NCBI RefSeq assembly: GCF_007860095.1
Contig: NZ_SJPT01000003.1
Span: forward strand, 81,664-145,663
Length of the DNA: 64,000 nucleotides
Reading direction: 5' to 3'
DNA from: Novipirellula galeiformis
GTDB taxonomy: Bacteria; Planctomycetota; Planctomycetia; Pirellulales; Pirellulaceae
Below the pieces are notes generated by a model, which ran no database searches, was not told the origin of the DNA, and saw only the letters and a program-made list of their open reading frames with translations. Positions 27,829 to 37,561 of this stretch are shown here, one piece after another (the first letter of the stretch is position 1; each line of letters opens with the position of its first letter). A program made the position numbers and the translations under genes.

Positions 27829-29163
27829 TTAACTTGGCGAAGCGAACACCACTTCATCCTTGTCAACGTTCGTAACCGTAGGTGTCGGGATTCGGTTGTC
27901 ATCGTTCGTCGTCGCTGCGTGATGCGTATTCGCGGTGAGCTGAAGGAATAAATTCGATAGTTTTTTGGCTTCGTGGTGAGCGTCATGGCGTTTTCGCACC
28001 CGCGCCGCCCCCGTCGCTCCTAGCCGGACGAGTTGGTCCAGCGGAGCGTCGATGGCCTTTTTCATCGCCCGGCTTAAAGCTGCTGCGGATCCGGCGGGAA
28101 TCAGCCAGCCGCTCACGCCGCTGCGAATCAATTCGGGAACCCCCGCAATCGAGGTCGCAATGACGGGACGCCCCAAGGCGAGTGATTCCATGCACGCCAC
28201 CGGCAAGCCTTCGGCGAAACTAGGCATCACCAACACCCGGCTGGCCAGTAGATGCGATTGAACCTGCACGCCCGTTCTCCAGCCGACGAGGGTGACTTTC
28301 GATTGAAGCTGATGCTCGGCAATCAACGTTTCGAGTACCGGTCGCAATGAGCCATCGCCGACAATCGTCAATTGGAATTCAACCCCTTCGCGATCAAGTT
28401 TCGCAGCGGCTTGAATCAATAGCGGCATTCCTTTTTGCTCATGGAGTCGCCCAATTGCTAACAAACGCGGTTCCTCGGGAGGCGGCGAGAGGGGACAATG
28501 GAAGTAGCTTTCATCGAGACCACAACGGACGACTTTGACTTTGGACCAATCCGCGTAGCCGACCCACCGCAACAATTGGCTGCGTCCAAAATGACTGACT
28601 CCGACGACAAATTCAGCGTGTGAAATCTTTTGACCCAGCCCCAGTTGGAGCGGTCGATCAAACTCCTCGGGGCCGTGAACGGTAAAGCTAAATTTGGGCC
28701 CACCCAAGACACGGCAAAGCGTTGCGACGGTCGCCGAGTTGGTGCCGAAATGAGCGTGAAGATGCGAGATGTTGTCGCGATCGGTCCATTGCCGGATCAC
28801 GGTCGCTTCGACGAGATAGATCATCTGACGAAAAAAGGAACCGCCACAGCGATAAAAGGAGAACGCCAATCGAAATGCCCTGAGGAAACGCAGCGGATTT
28901 CGCAGCCCGACCCAAACCAACGATGCGACGAGTGCGAAGTGCGATAAATCGAGGACGTAGTTCGATAGCGTTTCCTCGCGTTGGTCGATCGGGTCGACCA
29001 CCGCCACGGTGGGACGGCGCAGCCCATAGCGAAACACGCGATGCCCAAGTTTCTCTAAGGCATGAATCTCGCGGCGAATAAACGTGCCGCTGATCGCCGG
29101 GTATTGGTTGACCAAGTACGCAATCCGCACCGCTTGGCATTGCTCTTGGGTCGCATCGGTCAT
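27829..29163 (-). CDS. Glycosyltransferase family 4
   Basis: About 444 residues from the ATG at 29163, whose ATGA overlaps the stop of the upstream GT2 gene, a strong start signal. GT-B pattern: VRIAYLVNQYPAISGTFIRREIHALEKLGH at the N-terminus, HLHAHFGTNSATVA, FTVHGPEEFDRP, LLAIGRLHEQKGMPLLIQA (start of the donor domain), VTLVGWRTG, and VMPSFAEGLPVACMESLALGRPVIAT with the family EGLPVACMES signature. Resembles colanic-acid WcaL-type enzymes. Cytoplasmic, acts on the growing lipid-linked oligosaccharide. Confidence 0.93.
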   Translation of the reverse strand: MTDATQEQCQAVRIAYLVNQYPAISGTFIRREIHALEKLGHRVFRYGLRRPTVAVVDPIDQREETLSNYVLDLSHFALVASLVWVGLRNPLRFLRAFRLAFSFYRCGGSFFRQMIYLVEATVIRQWTDRDNISHLHAHFGTNSATVATLCRVLGGPKFSFTVHGPEEFDRPLQLGLGQKISHAEFVVGVSHFGRSQLLRWVGYADWSKVKVVRCGLDESYFHCPLSPPPEEPRLLAIGRLHEQKGMPLLIQAAAKLDREGVEFQLTIVGDGSLRPVLETLIAEHQLQSKVTLVGWRTGVQVQSHLLASRVLVMPSFAEGLPVACMESLALGRPVIATSIAGVPELIRSGVSGWLIPAGSAAALSRAMKKAIDAPLDQLVRLGATGAARVRKRHDAHHEAKKLSNLFLQLTANTHHAATTNDDNRIPTPTVTNVDKDEVVFASPS

Positions 29164-30122
29164 CGGCTTAACCCACGAACAAAGACGCTGTTGCATAGAA
29201 AGTCTCTCCACAGCTTGGGAGGATCTTCCACCGGTTTACGCTGGAGGGTTGCGCGAACGATCCAGCATGCGCGTCCGCTCAGCCAGACGGCGTCCGCGAT
29301 CCCCGTTCGTAGGGAACCATGTTTGGAAAAGAAATAACGGCGTCGAGAATCAAACCAATATCGGGGGCGTTGCCTGAGGATCGCTTGCTCGCCCGTGACG
29401 CCCGAAGATTGTCCAACAAGGTGAATGACTCGGCTTTCCGGTTGGCACCACGTCGTGAACCCTGCTTGCTTGGCGCGGTGACAAAAGTCAACCTCCTCGT
29501 AGTACATGAAATAGCCATCGTCGAGCATGCCGATCTGTTCAAAAACCTCGCTGCGAATTAAGAAGCTTGCTCCGGAAACCCAGTCGACTTCACAGGCGTG
29601 AGAGCACGGTTTCAACGCCACTTCATGGTCCTTTAACATCCGGTTAACGATGGAAAAACGCCACGCGTCAATCAATTCACTGCGGATGTGGGGGAAACGG
29701 AATGCCGAGGATTGTAATTCGCCATCGCGACACTGCAGTCGGCTGCCCACGATTCCCGCCGACGGATGGGATTGAAGCGTTTCCAGCAAAGGGGTGAGGG
29801 CACCCGGAAGCACGATCGTGTCGGGATTTAACAACCACACCGCGTCGGGACGCTGCGGGCGTGACAAGGCAGCGGCAATCCCCACATTATTCGCAGCCGC
29901 AAATCCTCGGTTCTCGGACAACGCCGTCAAGCGAACCCAGGATTGCCAACCACGCTGTTGGATCGCGTTGGCGAGCACACAAACGGAGTCGTCACCCGAG
30001 TCGGCGTCGAGCAACTCTACCGAAAAATGATGAGACTCACATGCGATCGGCGCAAGCGATTCGAGACAGTTAACGGCTAAGGTTGCCGTTTGGTAATTGA
30101 CGATGATGGTGACGATGTTCAT
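29160..30122 (-). CDS. Glycosyltransferase family 2 (rhamnosyltransferase-like)
   Basis: A 320-residue GT-A enzyme: MNIVTIIVNYQTATLAVNCLESL, LLDADSGDDSVCVL, LSENRGFAAANNVGIAAAL, AVWLLNPDTIVLPGALTPLL (NPD metal site) and VDWVSGASFLIRSEVFEQIGMLDDGYFMYYEEVDFC. This is the typical set for rhamnosyl- or similar transferases of O-antigen and EPS loci. The 3' end overlaps the GT4 start by 4 bp (ATGA), so the two are translationally coupled. Confidence 0.93.
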   Translation of the reverse strand: MNIVTIIVNYQTATLAVNCLESLAPIACESHHFSVELLDADSGDDSVCVLANAIQQRGWQSWVRLTALSENRGFAAANNVGIAAALSRPQRPDAVWLLNPDTIVLPGALTPLLETLQSHPSAGIVGSRLQCRDGELQSSAFRFPHIRSELIDAWRFSIVNRMLKDHEVALKPCSHACEVDWVSGASFLIRSEVFEQIGMLDDGYFMYYEEVDFCHRAKQAGFTTWCQPESRVIHLVGQSSGVTGEQAILRQRPRYWFDSRRRYFFSKHGSLRTGIADAVWLSGRACWIVRATLQRKPVEDPPKLWRDFLCNSVFVRGLSR

Positions 30123-30196
30123 CGGGAAGACATTGATTCAAGGGTGCGGTCAAATCGCCAGCGGAAAGGCTGGCACTCGCAGTTTCATGGAGTCGC

Positions 30197-31570
30197 TCAA
30201 ATTCTTGGTCCGCTGATGGCACCGATGGTGGGATGCCCCGGGGGGACCGATGTCGTTCGCGGTGCCGCGTCGGACGATGGCGTTCGCAGTCGAGGGCGAG
30301 AGATTGCATGGAACGTCCATTCGGCACGCTGCGCGTACCAGCTCTCTAAGCTGTATTTGGAGGCAGCACGGCGAGCATTCAATGAAATTTCAACCAATTG
30401 ACCACGTTGCAATTCCAGTTCCGCGAGCCGTCGTCCCGATCGTTCGAGATCGTTTTTAGGCAAAATCACTCCCGTTTGATCCTCCGCTAATCGACTCTGG
30501 ATACTGGCTTGGTCGAAACCGAGAATGGGCAGCCCAGATGAGTAGCAAGACAAAAACGGTTGAATGTTGCAATTCACAATGGGGGTCAATAAAACGGCAT
30601 CGTATTGAAATGGGCGTGGCACGGATTCAACATGATCCGATCTTGAATCTTGGAATTGAACCACATTGGTTAATCCGAGCTTGGCAATCTGATATTGGAG
30701 TTCGGATCGTTGCACGCCTCGGCCATAGAGGTCCAAACGGATATTCGCACCGAGGTTACGTGCATAACGAATAATCGCAATGCTGAAATTGACGCCGTAT
30801 TTAGGCTCGAGTGGCGCGTAACAAACGAGTCGGAGCGGTTGCTCAGGCCGATCGCCTTGGAGGCGTTTTAAAAGCTCGGCTTCGCTGATCACGTCCGCAT
30901 TGCACAGCGTAGGCTCGTAGAAAAATCGAGGGTTGTGGGCGAACTTGGAATACTGACGCAGTGAATCTTCGCTGCTAAATAGGCTTAGCTCCGCATGCTT
31001 TGCGAGTCGTTCACAGCGGCGACGGAATTGACGTCGCTCGAAGGGATGAGGAGCAACGTGAGGACAGGCCACCGGTTTTCGAGTCTCGATTGATTGCCTC
31101 CAGGACGATTTGTCGGGACCCCAAGACGATTCATCGGAATGAACCAAGACGATCGGCGTCGCTATTCCCTTTGCTTGAAGTGTTTCATTGGCGATCACGG
31201 AATCCGATGTCGCATGAATTTCAGCTTGCAACACGCAACCTCTCTGCGTGTAGGTTCGCAATGCCGTTCGCCAATCCGCGTGATGATCCGTGTTCGCGAG
31301 ATGTGGCATATTCTGATGCGTAAAGGCAGGCTCAATGCGAATGTTTTCCGCGCTGGGATCAAAGCGGTTCCAGCCTCCTTCGTCGCGATCCAACGTGGAG
31401 TTGAGATTGTTTTCGCCGGTCGAGACGATGGTCGGAGCCAGCAAGGTTAATTGCCCAAAATGATCATCCAGTGCATTGCGTAGCAGACGCAAACTTCGCG
31501 TCCTGTTCGATGGCAGAAAAATCGCATCATTGCAAGTAACGAATGGTTGGTTGGTTAAGATGACGTACAT
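30197..31570 (-). CDS. Putative glycosyltransferase (GT-B-like)
   Basis: About 457 residues from the ATG at 31570 (MYVILTNQPFVTCNDAIFL). The N-terminal half is poorly conserved. The C-terminal half has a GT4-like layout: SLFSSEDSLRQYSKF, LRLVCYAPLEPKYGVNFSIAIIRYARNLG, IRLDLYGRGVQRSELQYQIAKLGLTNVVQFQ, then YDAVLLTPIVNCNIQPFLSCYSSGLPILGFD. The E-x7-E donor motif is not evident; the usual Glu positions read NCNIQPFLS, so activity is uncertain. It lies in line with the other EPS genes. Confidence 0.75.
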   Translation of the reverse strand: MYVILTNQPFVTCNDAIFLPSNRTRSLRLLRNALDDHFGQLTLLAPTIVSTGENNLNSTLDRDEGGWNRFDPSAENIRIEPAFTHQNMPHLANTDHHADWRTALRTYTQRGCVLQAEIHATSDSVIANETLQAKGIATPIVLVHSDESSWGPDKSSWRQSIETRKPVACPHVAPHPFERRQFRRRCERLAKHAELSLFSSEDSLRQYSKFAHNPRFFYEPTLCNADVISEAELLKRLQGDRPEQPLRLVCYAPLEPKYGVNFSIAIIRYARNLGANIRLDLYGRGVQRSELQYQIAKLGLTNVVQFQDSRSDHVESVPRPFQYDAVLLTPIVNCNIQPFLSCYSSGLPILGFDQASIQSRLAEDQTGVILPKNDLERSGRRLAELELQRGQLVEISLNARRAASKYSLESWYAQRAEWTFHAISRPRLRTPSSDAAPRTTSVPPGHPTIGAISGPRI

Positions 31571-31689
31571 CGTATTGTCAAGTTGGAAGTCGAGTTGATC
31601 AGCCGGGGGCACCACTCAGCGGAACCGACCCTGCGGTTCGTGACTACTTTTATTTAACTGCCTTCATTTACGTTCCTCCTTTGCATTGG

Positions 31690-32964
31690 TTATCCACCTC
31701 GATCCGTGCGAATCCACGCCCGTTCCGGGCGGAGTAGAAAGCGAACATACAGCGGGACTTTTCGAACTACATACAAGGGAATTGCAAGTATCGTGCGCAG
31801 CTTGGCGTGTGCCGGTCGGTAGCGACACCATGCGGCCCCCATGCCTGTGCCCGCGATGCCCGTGATCGCCATCCATCCCAGTAAAGGGGCAACCGAGTGG
31901 CCCTTTATCGCAGCGATAAGAACGACGATGCCGATCGCTAGAGAGGTCATCAGCAGTAGTGACAATGGTAGGATCAGCAAATCAAGTACGGCCAACGCGC
32001 TGTACCATGTGGGTTGGCGTAACCAACCTCGAATCAACCGCGGGATTTGGCTGCAGACGAGTTGTAGATGGCCATGTTCCCAACGTCGGCGTTGTGATTG
32101 AGTGGCCCTAGAGGTCGTCGGAAAGGTGGCGGAGCATTTCGCGTCAGGGCAAAACCGTACGGGATGCCCCGCCAGGATCATGTCAAACGTCCAACGCATG
32201 TCCTCAACCAAGTGTCCGCTTGGAACGCTCAATTGGGGTAACAACGGGCGCGGAAACGCCATCCCCGAACCCGATAGCGTGCAAGCCCCGCCGATCCTCG
32301 CTAAACCGAGGGGACGAACATGGTTCTTGATCGTGAATGCGAATTCCGACAACAAGCTTCCGGCGGTCATCGGGATCGATTCCGGTTGATGCATCAAGTA
32401 ACTCGCCTGAGCGGGTTGCTGTGTTCGAGCGACCTGGGTCGCCAACAAATCGATGGCATCCGCTTCGATGCGACAATCCGAGTCGACAATGACCACGACA
32501 CGATCGATTTCGCCGGGCTCTCTCAGAAAATCAAAGGCAAACTGCAATGCATAATCTTTGCCGCGACGTTCATCGTCAAACCGCTCGAGAACCTCCATCG
32601 TGGCGAAGCCGTTTTTCCGTTTGGACAATTCCGCTGCATACCGATTTGCGATCGTCGCGGTATCGTCGCTGCAGTTGTCGGCGACCAAGATAATGCGGTC
32701 AGTTGAACGCAGTGATGCGATCACCGAATCGAGTGCGAGGGCGAGTCCCCGTTGTTCATTGTGAGCGGGCATGATCACGTCCACCGCAGGGCGTGGCAAT
32801 GCATGACTCGCTCGTTGCGGTTCACCCTCTTGTCGTGGGTGGTGGCTCGTGGTCCTTGCTGTTGTGCCAAGTAGGCATTCGCACCCGAGCAATAGCAGCG
32901 GAGCGGTGATGGTGATCACAGCCGTCCAAAGCGTGAGGTTGATCAGGTCGTGAGCAAGGATCAT
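31690..32964 (-). CDS. Membrane glycosyltransferase family 2 (cellulose-synthase-like)
   Basis: A 424-residue processive-type GT2. One N-terminal membrane helix (LINLTLWTAVITITAPLLLLGCECLLG) is followed by VDVIMPAHNEQRGLALALDSV, IILVADNCSDDTA, VVIVDSDCRIEADAID (DxD), SGSGMAFPRPLLP, HLVEDMRWTFDMILAG (ED catalytic base) and TSRATQSQRRRWEHGHLQL (a QRRRW motif). C-terminal hydrophobic segments follow (LLILPLSLLLMTSLAIGIVVLIAAI). All catalytic elements of this class are present. It probably makes or extends a polysaccharide chain at the membrane. Confidence 0.93.
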   Translation of the reverse strand: MILAHDLINLTLWTAVITITAPLLLLGCECLLGTTARTTSHHPRQEGEPQRASHALPRPAVDVIMPAHNEQRGLALALDSVIASLRSTDRIILVADNCSDDTATIANRYAAELSKRKNGFATMEVLERFDDERRGKDYALQFAFDFLREPGEIDRVVVIVDSDCRIEADAIDLLATQVARTQQPAQASYLMHQPESIPMTAGSLLSEFAFTIKNHVRPLGLARIGGACTLSGSGMAFPRPLLPQLSVPSGHLVEDMRWTFDMILAGHPVRFCPDAKCSATFPTTSRATQSQRRRWEHGHLQLVCSQIPRLIRGWLRQPTWYSALAVLDLLILPLSLLLMTSLAIGIVVLIAAIKGHSVAPLLGWMAITGIAGTGMGAAWCRYRPAHAKLRTILAIPLYVVRKVPLYVRFLLRPERAWIRTDRGG

Positions 32965-33059
32965 GAAAGAGATCTTTCACCGCTTGGATTGAATGATCGG
33001 TCACCTGTGCCGGCCTAGCCAAAAAAACTTAAGCCGTGCCGTATGTCAGGATGGGGAAG

Positions 33060-35207
33060 TCAGGATGCGATGACGGCCCCCAATAGTGGAGCATCGAAAT
33101 CGATCAGGTCATTGATGAGGTCGGTCGCAGCGGGCGAGGCGCCATCGCGTTCAAGGGAGCACACAATCACGGCGTCGGCACCACTGGCAACCAAGGTTGC
33201 GGTCGTCGAGTCGCTCGCGCTTAGGCCTCCGACCAAGACGTATCGATATGCTCGGATGTTGGCCGCCAATTCGTCCCAAGTGTTGCGGCTCATCAAGTCG
33301 TAGAGTAACGCGGGATCCTTGATCAATAACCGATCCACTTTCTCGATTTGATTGATCTGCATTTGTTGCTCTTGAATGATTTCCACGGTGTGCTCCCATG
33401 GAAAGGGAACGATTTTGGCAGCGTGGATCATCTCGACAATGAGGACGCGATCGGCGCCCCGTGCTAAATGAGTTGCCGCGCCAAACAAAATGCCGGCCGG
33501 ACATGCTTTGCGCCCCGTTGCGACCAGCGCAACCGAGGCGCCAATCGGTAAGTTCAGCAACTCGATGCGTGACGCCAAGATGCGGGACGTTGTTCCGCCC
33601 GTGAAGCGCTTTCTCGAATCACTCGTGTGCCGACTCAGGATCGGCAAACCGTGCTTGCTGGCAAGCCGTTCGTGTTGGTTCGGGCTGACTCGAAAGAACT
33701 CAAACAACAATGCAGGAAGGAGCAATACCATGGAACCGGCGCCAAACCCCGCAACCATGATCTTGGCCTTGTTGCTTGAGACGGGGATCAACGCGGGCGA
33801 GGCGGGCGACGTCACCTTCAATACGTAGCCATCGGTGTGCAACAAACGCTCCATCGCATGGCGTTCTTCTTTGGCGCGATCTTGTTGGTGGGTGATGCTC
33901 TCCAATGCGACCTTGAAGTCTCTTAACTGGGGCGATAGAGCTACCAACGCTGCGTAATTGTCGTCTAATTTCTCGATCAGTTGCTGGTAACTTTTCAGTT
34001 CGGCCTCCACTAACTTGAAGCTTTCCAGCTCCGAGCGGAGTCTTTCGTCAAGCTGAATCAGGATTTTGTTCTTTACGGCCTCGGTAATGTAGCCTCCCGA
34101 ATCAAGGTCATCATAAATCTTCGTGATCGTGCCATTGATCTCCGCAGTGCGTTGATCGCCGCCCGCTTCGAGGCGTAAGACATCGACCTCGCTTTGCAGG
34201 ACTTGCATTTCCGATTGGGTCACCAAGTTGCGATCAAACAGAGTTTGTAGACTCGCCAGCTCCTTTTGCTTGGAAGCCAATTGGATCTTGGCGGTTTCAC
34301 GGCGGCGATGTTCATGCAGTTGCTCGGTCAACATCACACGGCGTTCCATCTCGGCAAGTCGAATCACATCGCTTTCCACCATCGATCGTTTTTCATCGCC
34401 AAACTTACCCGCATGTGCATCCGCCACCTGGGCTTCAATTTGTTGGACACTCTGCTTCCGGAGTTCAACGAGAATGCGTTGTTTCGCTAGAATCGCGTTT
34501 GCTTCCCGCTTGGCAGCCAAGTTCGCCTCGATTTCGGAAAGCAAATCGTGGCTGTTGTGTTTTAAACACAATTCGTCATACGCAGCTTGCCTCTGAGATC
34601 GCTCGCGTGCCAGATCAACGGTTTGTTTCTCAAGTGTTTCCAAATGCTTGGCAATCGTGTGATTGCGTATCTCACTCGATTTGTCGCTCACGACACGCAT
34701 CAACGTATCCACCACCTGCTTGGAGATGGCTGCGTCGGCATGGCCGTATTCGATCACAATGTCGTACGCGCCCTTGCTTGATTGAACCTTGATCGCCTTG
34801 GCCGTGGCTGACTCGGACTGTGCCAAAGGTATCGCTTCGTGCAATGCTCGGATCGTGTCGGGAGCATCGACCAGCACCACCATGTCGGTCGCCGACGGGA
34901 CTGCGAAAAAGGGATAACCCACTGTGCTCTGTTCGAGCGTCAATCGCCCCGTATACGCGAAGGTGTCTTGGGCAAAACGTTCTCCCACCCACCACCCCAC
35001 TGCGATACCAAGCACACTGGCAATCACGAACCACTTGACCGAGCGACGCAAGAATTGGCTGAACAATTCATTGTCCGCCGAATCCTCAGAGCGTGAGGAG
35101 TGAATGCCAGGTGACCGTTTAAGGGGTCCTTGGATCAGTTCATGGGGAGACGTTGCGGTTTCGTTTTGCAGACTTAACATTGATGACTCCTGATTCGCTT
35201 GCATCAT
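33060..35207 (-). CDS. Wzz/Wzc-like polysaccharide copolymerase with degenerate kinase domain
   Basis: A 715-residue inner-membrane protein. An N-terminal helix (WFVIASVLGIAVGWWVG, about residues 55-71) is followed by a periplasmic Wzz region and long coiled coils (EIEANLAAKREANAILAKQRI, SKQKELASLQTLFDRN). A second membrane helix, ASPALIPVSSNKAKIMVAGFGAGSMVLLLPALLF, precedes a C-terminal BY-kinase-like domain. In that domain the Walker A site that should read GxxGxGKS reads ATGRKACPAGILFGA, Walker A' reads VLIVEMIHAA instead of VLLIDxDxR, and no C-terminal Tyr cluster is present. Chain-length control is likely kept; autophosphorylation is not expected. Confidence 0.87.
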   Translation of the reverse strand: MMQANQESSMLSLQNETATSPHELIQGPLKRSPGIHSSRSEDSADNELFSQFLRRSVKWFVIASVLGIAVGWWVGERFAQDTFAYTGRLTLEQSTVGYPFFAVPSATDMVVLVDAPDTIRALHEAIPLAQSESATAKAIKVQSSKGAYDIVIEYGHADAAISKQVVDTLMRVVSDKSSEIRNHTIAKHLETLEKQTVDLARERSQRQAAYDELCLKHNSHDLLSEIEANLAAKREANAILAKQRILVELRKQSVQQIEAQVADAHAGKFGDEKRSMVESDVIRLAEMERRVMLTEQLHEHRRRETAKIQLASKQKELASLQTLFDRNLVTQSEMQVLQSEVDVLRLEAGGDQRTAEINGTITKIYDDLDSGGYITEAVKNKILIQLDERLRSELESFKLVEAELKSYQQLIEKLDDNYAALVALSPQLRDFKVALESITHQQDRAKEERHAMERLLHTDGYVLKVTSPASPALIPVSSNKAKIMVAGFGAGSMVLLLPALLFEFFRVSPNQHERLASKHGLPILSRHTSDSRKRFTGGTTSRILASRIELLNLPIGASVALVATGRKACPAGILFGAATHLARGADRVLIVEMIHAAKIVPFPWEHTVEIIQEQQMQINQIEKVDRLLIKDPALLYDLMSRNTWDELAANIRAYRYVLVGGLSASDSTTATLVASGADAVIVCSLERDGASPAATDLINDLIDFDAPLLGAVIAS

Positions 35208-35548
35208 TCCGTTGGAACAATGCCACCGTATGGATTCAGCATTTCAAAGTGGAACCATTCGAAACTGGAATGAAACGATAACGTTTGTGTCGTCAGCCCG
35301 TTGGATGTCGCGCGAGCGGAGCGTTTTACCGACGCTCTCCTATCTCGATGCGCCGATGCAACGAGTAGATCTTTTCCGCTCTCGAAATTTAGACGACGCC
35401 CAGGGGGGGAGGGCTTGTTGGTCATCCCCCAATCGTACCGCATATCTCCTTTTGCGATATCTCTATTTTTCGAAGTCTGCAAACAATCCAGAGAATGGAG
35501 AGGGCGTGACGCGGAACGGAGATGCATGCATTGAACTCCCTTTCGCCG
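35208..35548. other. Intergenic, nothing recognised
   Basis: 341 bp between the polymerase stop and the copolymerase start, both leftward. I see no gene. The promoter of the copolymerase and the genes after it is expected here. A G-rich run (CAGGGGGGGAGGG, about 35401-35413) is the only feature noted. Confidence 0.45.
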
Positions 35549-36940
35549 CTAAGGAGCCGACCGAGGGCGAGAGAATCGTTGGGAGCGTAACGGCCGTGCT
35601 GTGCGAACAATCGGCGGATCGGATCGACGCGAGGCGACCAATAACGCGACAAGAAAGCCTGCGTTCAAGAGAAAGGCAAAACAGAATGCTTCGGCCATCC
35701 ATACCGTTGCTAGCACCACTGAGGAAGCCATCAGTGAGGAAATTAGCGCCACCGATAGGAATTCAGGTGTCCCGCTTAGGACCGTTCGAGTGCGCAGAAA
35801 CAGTAACAAAATTCCGAGGGGAAGCAGTGAAAACGCAACCGATCCCACGATCCCCGTATTCAGGTAATGCAGTAGATAGTGATTGTCGACTGATAAGAAC
35901 AGTTGGCGAAGCTGGGGCTCCAACATCGCCTCATGCTTTGGCAGCGATCCCCAGGTGCCAAAACCAAACCAACCGACTTGGGCAAGCGGTTTCTCATAGA
36001 CCTTAAAAAGCAGATAGCGATGGCGTGTGCCGGAATAGGTATAAGTTTCGCCATCCACTTTGATTTTCTGCATACCATCGGGACGCTCGACAGATTCAGC
36101 CAGATGTAAAAGGCTCGGCCCCATTGTGTATCCTACGGCAATCAAAATCACGAATGCGAAAATGCTTAGCATTCGAATCGGTGGCACGTAGTGCCAGACA
36201 AGACCGGCAATCACACCCCCAAATACGATGCATGGCCCTCGTGAAAGCGAGGCGAGCAGCCCAATCCCCACAATCGCGGGCACCAACAACCAAAGCCTTG
36301 AGGCCCGTTTGCAAAAAGCTTCGTAAGCTTGCGCAAAGACCCAGGGAGAAAGCAGGGCTAAGAATAAGCCTGCATAAATTGGATGCGACAACCAAGCCTC
36401 CGCACGCTTGAGACCAAACCGATGTCCCGTCTCTCCTTGAACCGATTCGGCGTGCCCCAAAAGTTTGCTGAACAAATTGATGTCGGTGACGGATTCAAGG
36501 ATCATGGCCACGGCGAGAATTAAGGCAACCGTGGCTGCCCAGGGGATGATCTCAATCGCATCCCGATCGCTAATCAAGATCAGTCTCGCCAAGACGTAGG
36601 GTAATACCCATTGGCAAAACAAACCAACAATGACGCTTGGGCTGAACTTGCCATTCAACGTGGTGCTCAGCGCGGCGCTAACAAAAATGAGCACTGGGAC
36701 CAGATCGATCCAAGAAAAACCAGGGAAAGCAAACTGCCGAGGCTTGACCACGATGGCCGTAATCGCGATCACGGCAACAACACCGCGGAGGTTGATTTCG
36801 GCGGCGCCGAGCACCATCGCCAACCAAGGTGGCGCTAAGCATGCGATCGCCCATCCCACGCGTGCCGCATGGCGGGGTGTATGGAATCTCGCCACCAAAA
36901 GCATAAGGCAAGCAACGCTAATGGCTAGGAAAGCGAACAT
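35549..36940 (-). CDS. Wzy/O-antigen ligase-like polysaccharide polymerase
   Basis: A 463-residue polytopic membrane protein with about ten to twelve hydrophobic segments (FAFLAISVACLMLLVA at the start, WLLVPAIVGIGLLASLSRGP in the middle, LISSLMASSVVLATVWMAEAFCFAFLLNAGFLVALLVA at the end). The large periplasmic loop holds the ligase/Wzy-type pattern: RYLLFKVYEKPLAQVGWFGFGTWGS and LFLSVDNHYLLHYLNTGIVG (the HxxxL-type His region). It joins or attaches repeat units at the outer face of the inner membrane. It sits next to the copolymerase that would set its chain length. Confidence 0.9.
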   Translation of the reverse strand: MFAFLAISVACLMLLVARFHTPRHAARVGWAIACLAPPWLAMVLGAAEINLRGVVAVIAITAIVVKPRQFAFPGFSWIDLVPVLIFVSAALSTTLNGKFSPSVIVGLFCQWVLPYVLARLILISDRDAIEIIPWAATVALILAVAMILESVTDINLFSKLLGHAESVQGETGHRFGLKRAEAWLSHPIYAGLFLALLSPWVFAQAYEAFCKRASRLWLLVPAIVGIGLLASLSRGPCIVFGGVIAGLVWHYVPPIRMLSIFAFVILIAVGYTMGPSLLHLAESVERPDGMQKIKVDGETYTYSGTRHRYLLFKVYEKPLAQVGWFGFGTWGSLPKHEAMLEPQLRQLFLSVDNHYLLHYLNTGIVGSVAFSLLPLGILLLFLRTRTVLSGTPEFLSVALISSLMASSVVLATVWMAEAFCFAFLLNAGFLVALLVASRRSDPPIVRTARPLRSQRFSRPRSAP

Positions 36941-37561
36941 GCAAGATCAACAAACCTCACCGGTAACGAGAGCGTGAAACGCACATGCCAGCTTACTGCA
37001 TACCACTTGTCCAGAACCGATTAGGTTGTAAGACGCAAAGGCTCTGCAAAGCTGGCCTAACGAAATCTAATGTATAGCCGCGATGCGGCGGGTCCAGTGG
37101 TTTGCCATCGTTCCTCCGCGGTGCGCCCTCCCGCACACTCACACTTGCTCACGTATCCAAAGCGGTTGCAAGTGTGCAACACTCCATCGCACTCAGCTGC
37201 TCGAAGTCGCCACTCACATTGTTTGGACTGAGATAAACAGACTGCGACGTGAATGTCGTTTCTTGGTTTCAAGTTCGATCTCAAACATCAAACGATGTCA
37301 CATTGACGACATGAAAATAAGAGTTCTCGAGTGTGAGCCGGCGCCGAAGTGTCGGTCGAGGTGTCGGCTATGATTGAGTTCATTGGCCGGTCGCTGAAAA
37401 GATCGAATGTGGAAATTGTTCCTCGGAATCGCTCTTGGACGTACCCGCTTGGGGCGATCGGTTCAGCCGATCCGAGTCGCGACGCGATCCATTGCGTCAA
37501 TGGATTGGTGTCCAAACGTTGTGGTTGCAGCATGCTTTCCTTGTGACCCCGTAGGCAGATT
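36941..37561. other. Divergent region between polymerase and flippase
   Basis: 621 bp between leftward wzy-like and rightward wzx-like genes. Several short open frames exist on both strands, but none shows family motifs, good SD signals or protein-like composition. It should hold the two outward promoters of the EPS locus. No repeat or riboswitch recognised. Confidence 0.5.

Noticed and set aside
35204..35527. Minus-strand open frame upstream of the copolymerase
   Set aside because: Overlaps the promoter region and has no protein-like pattern.
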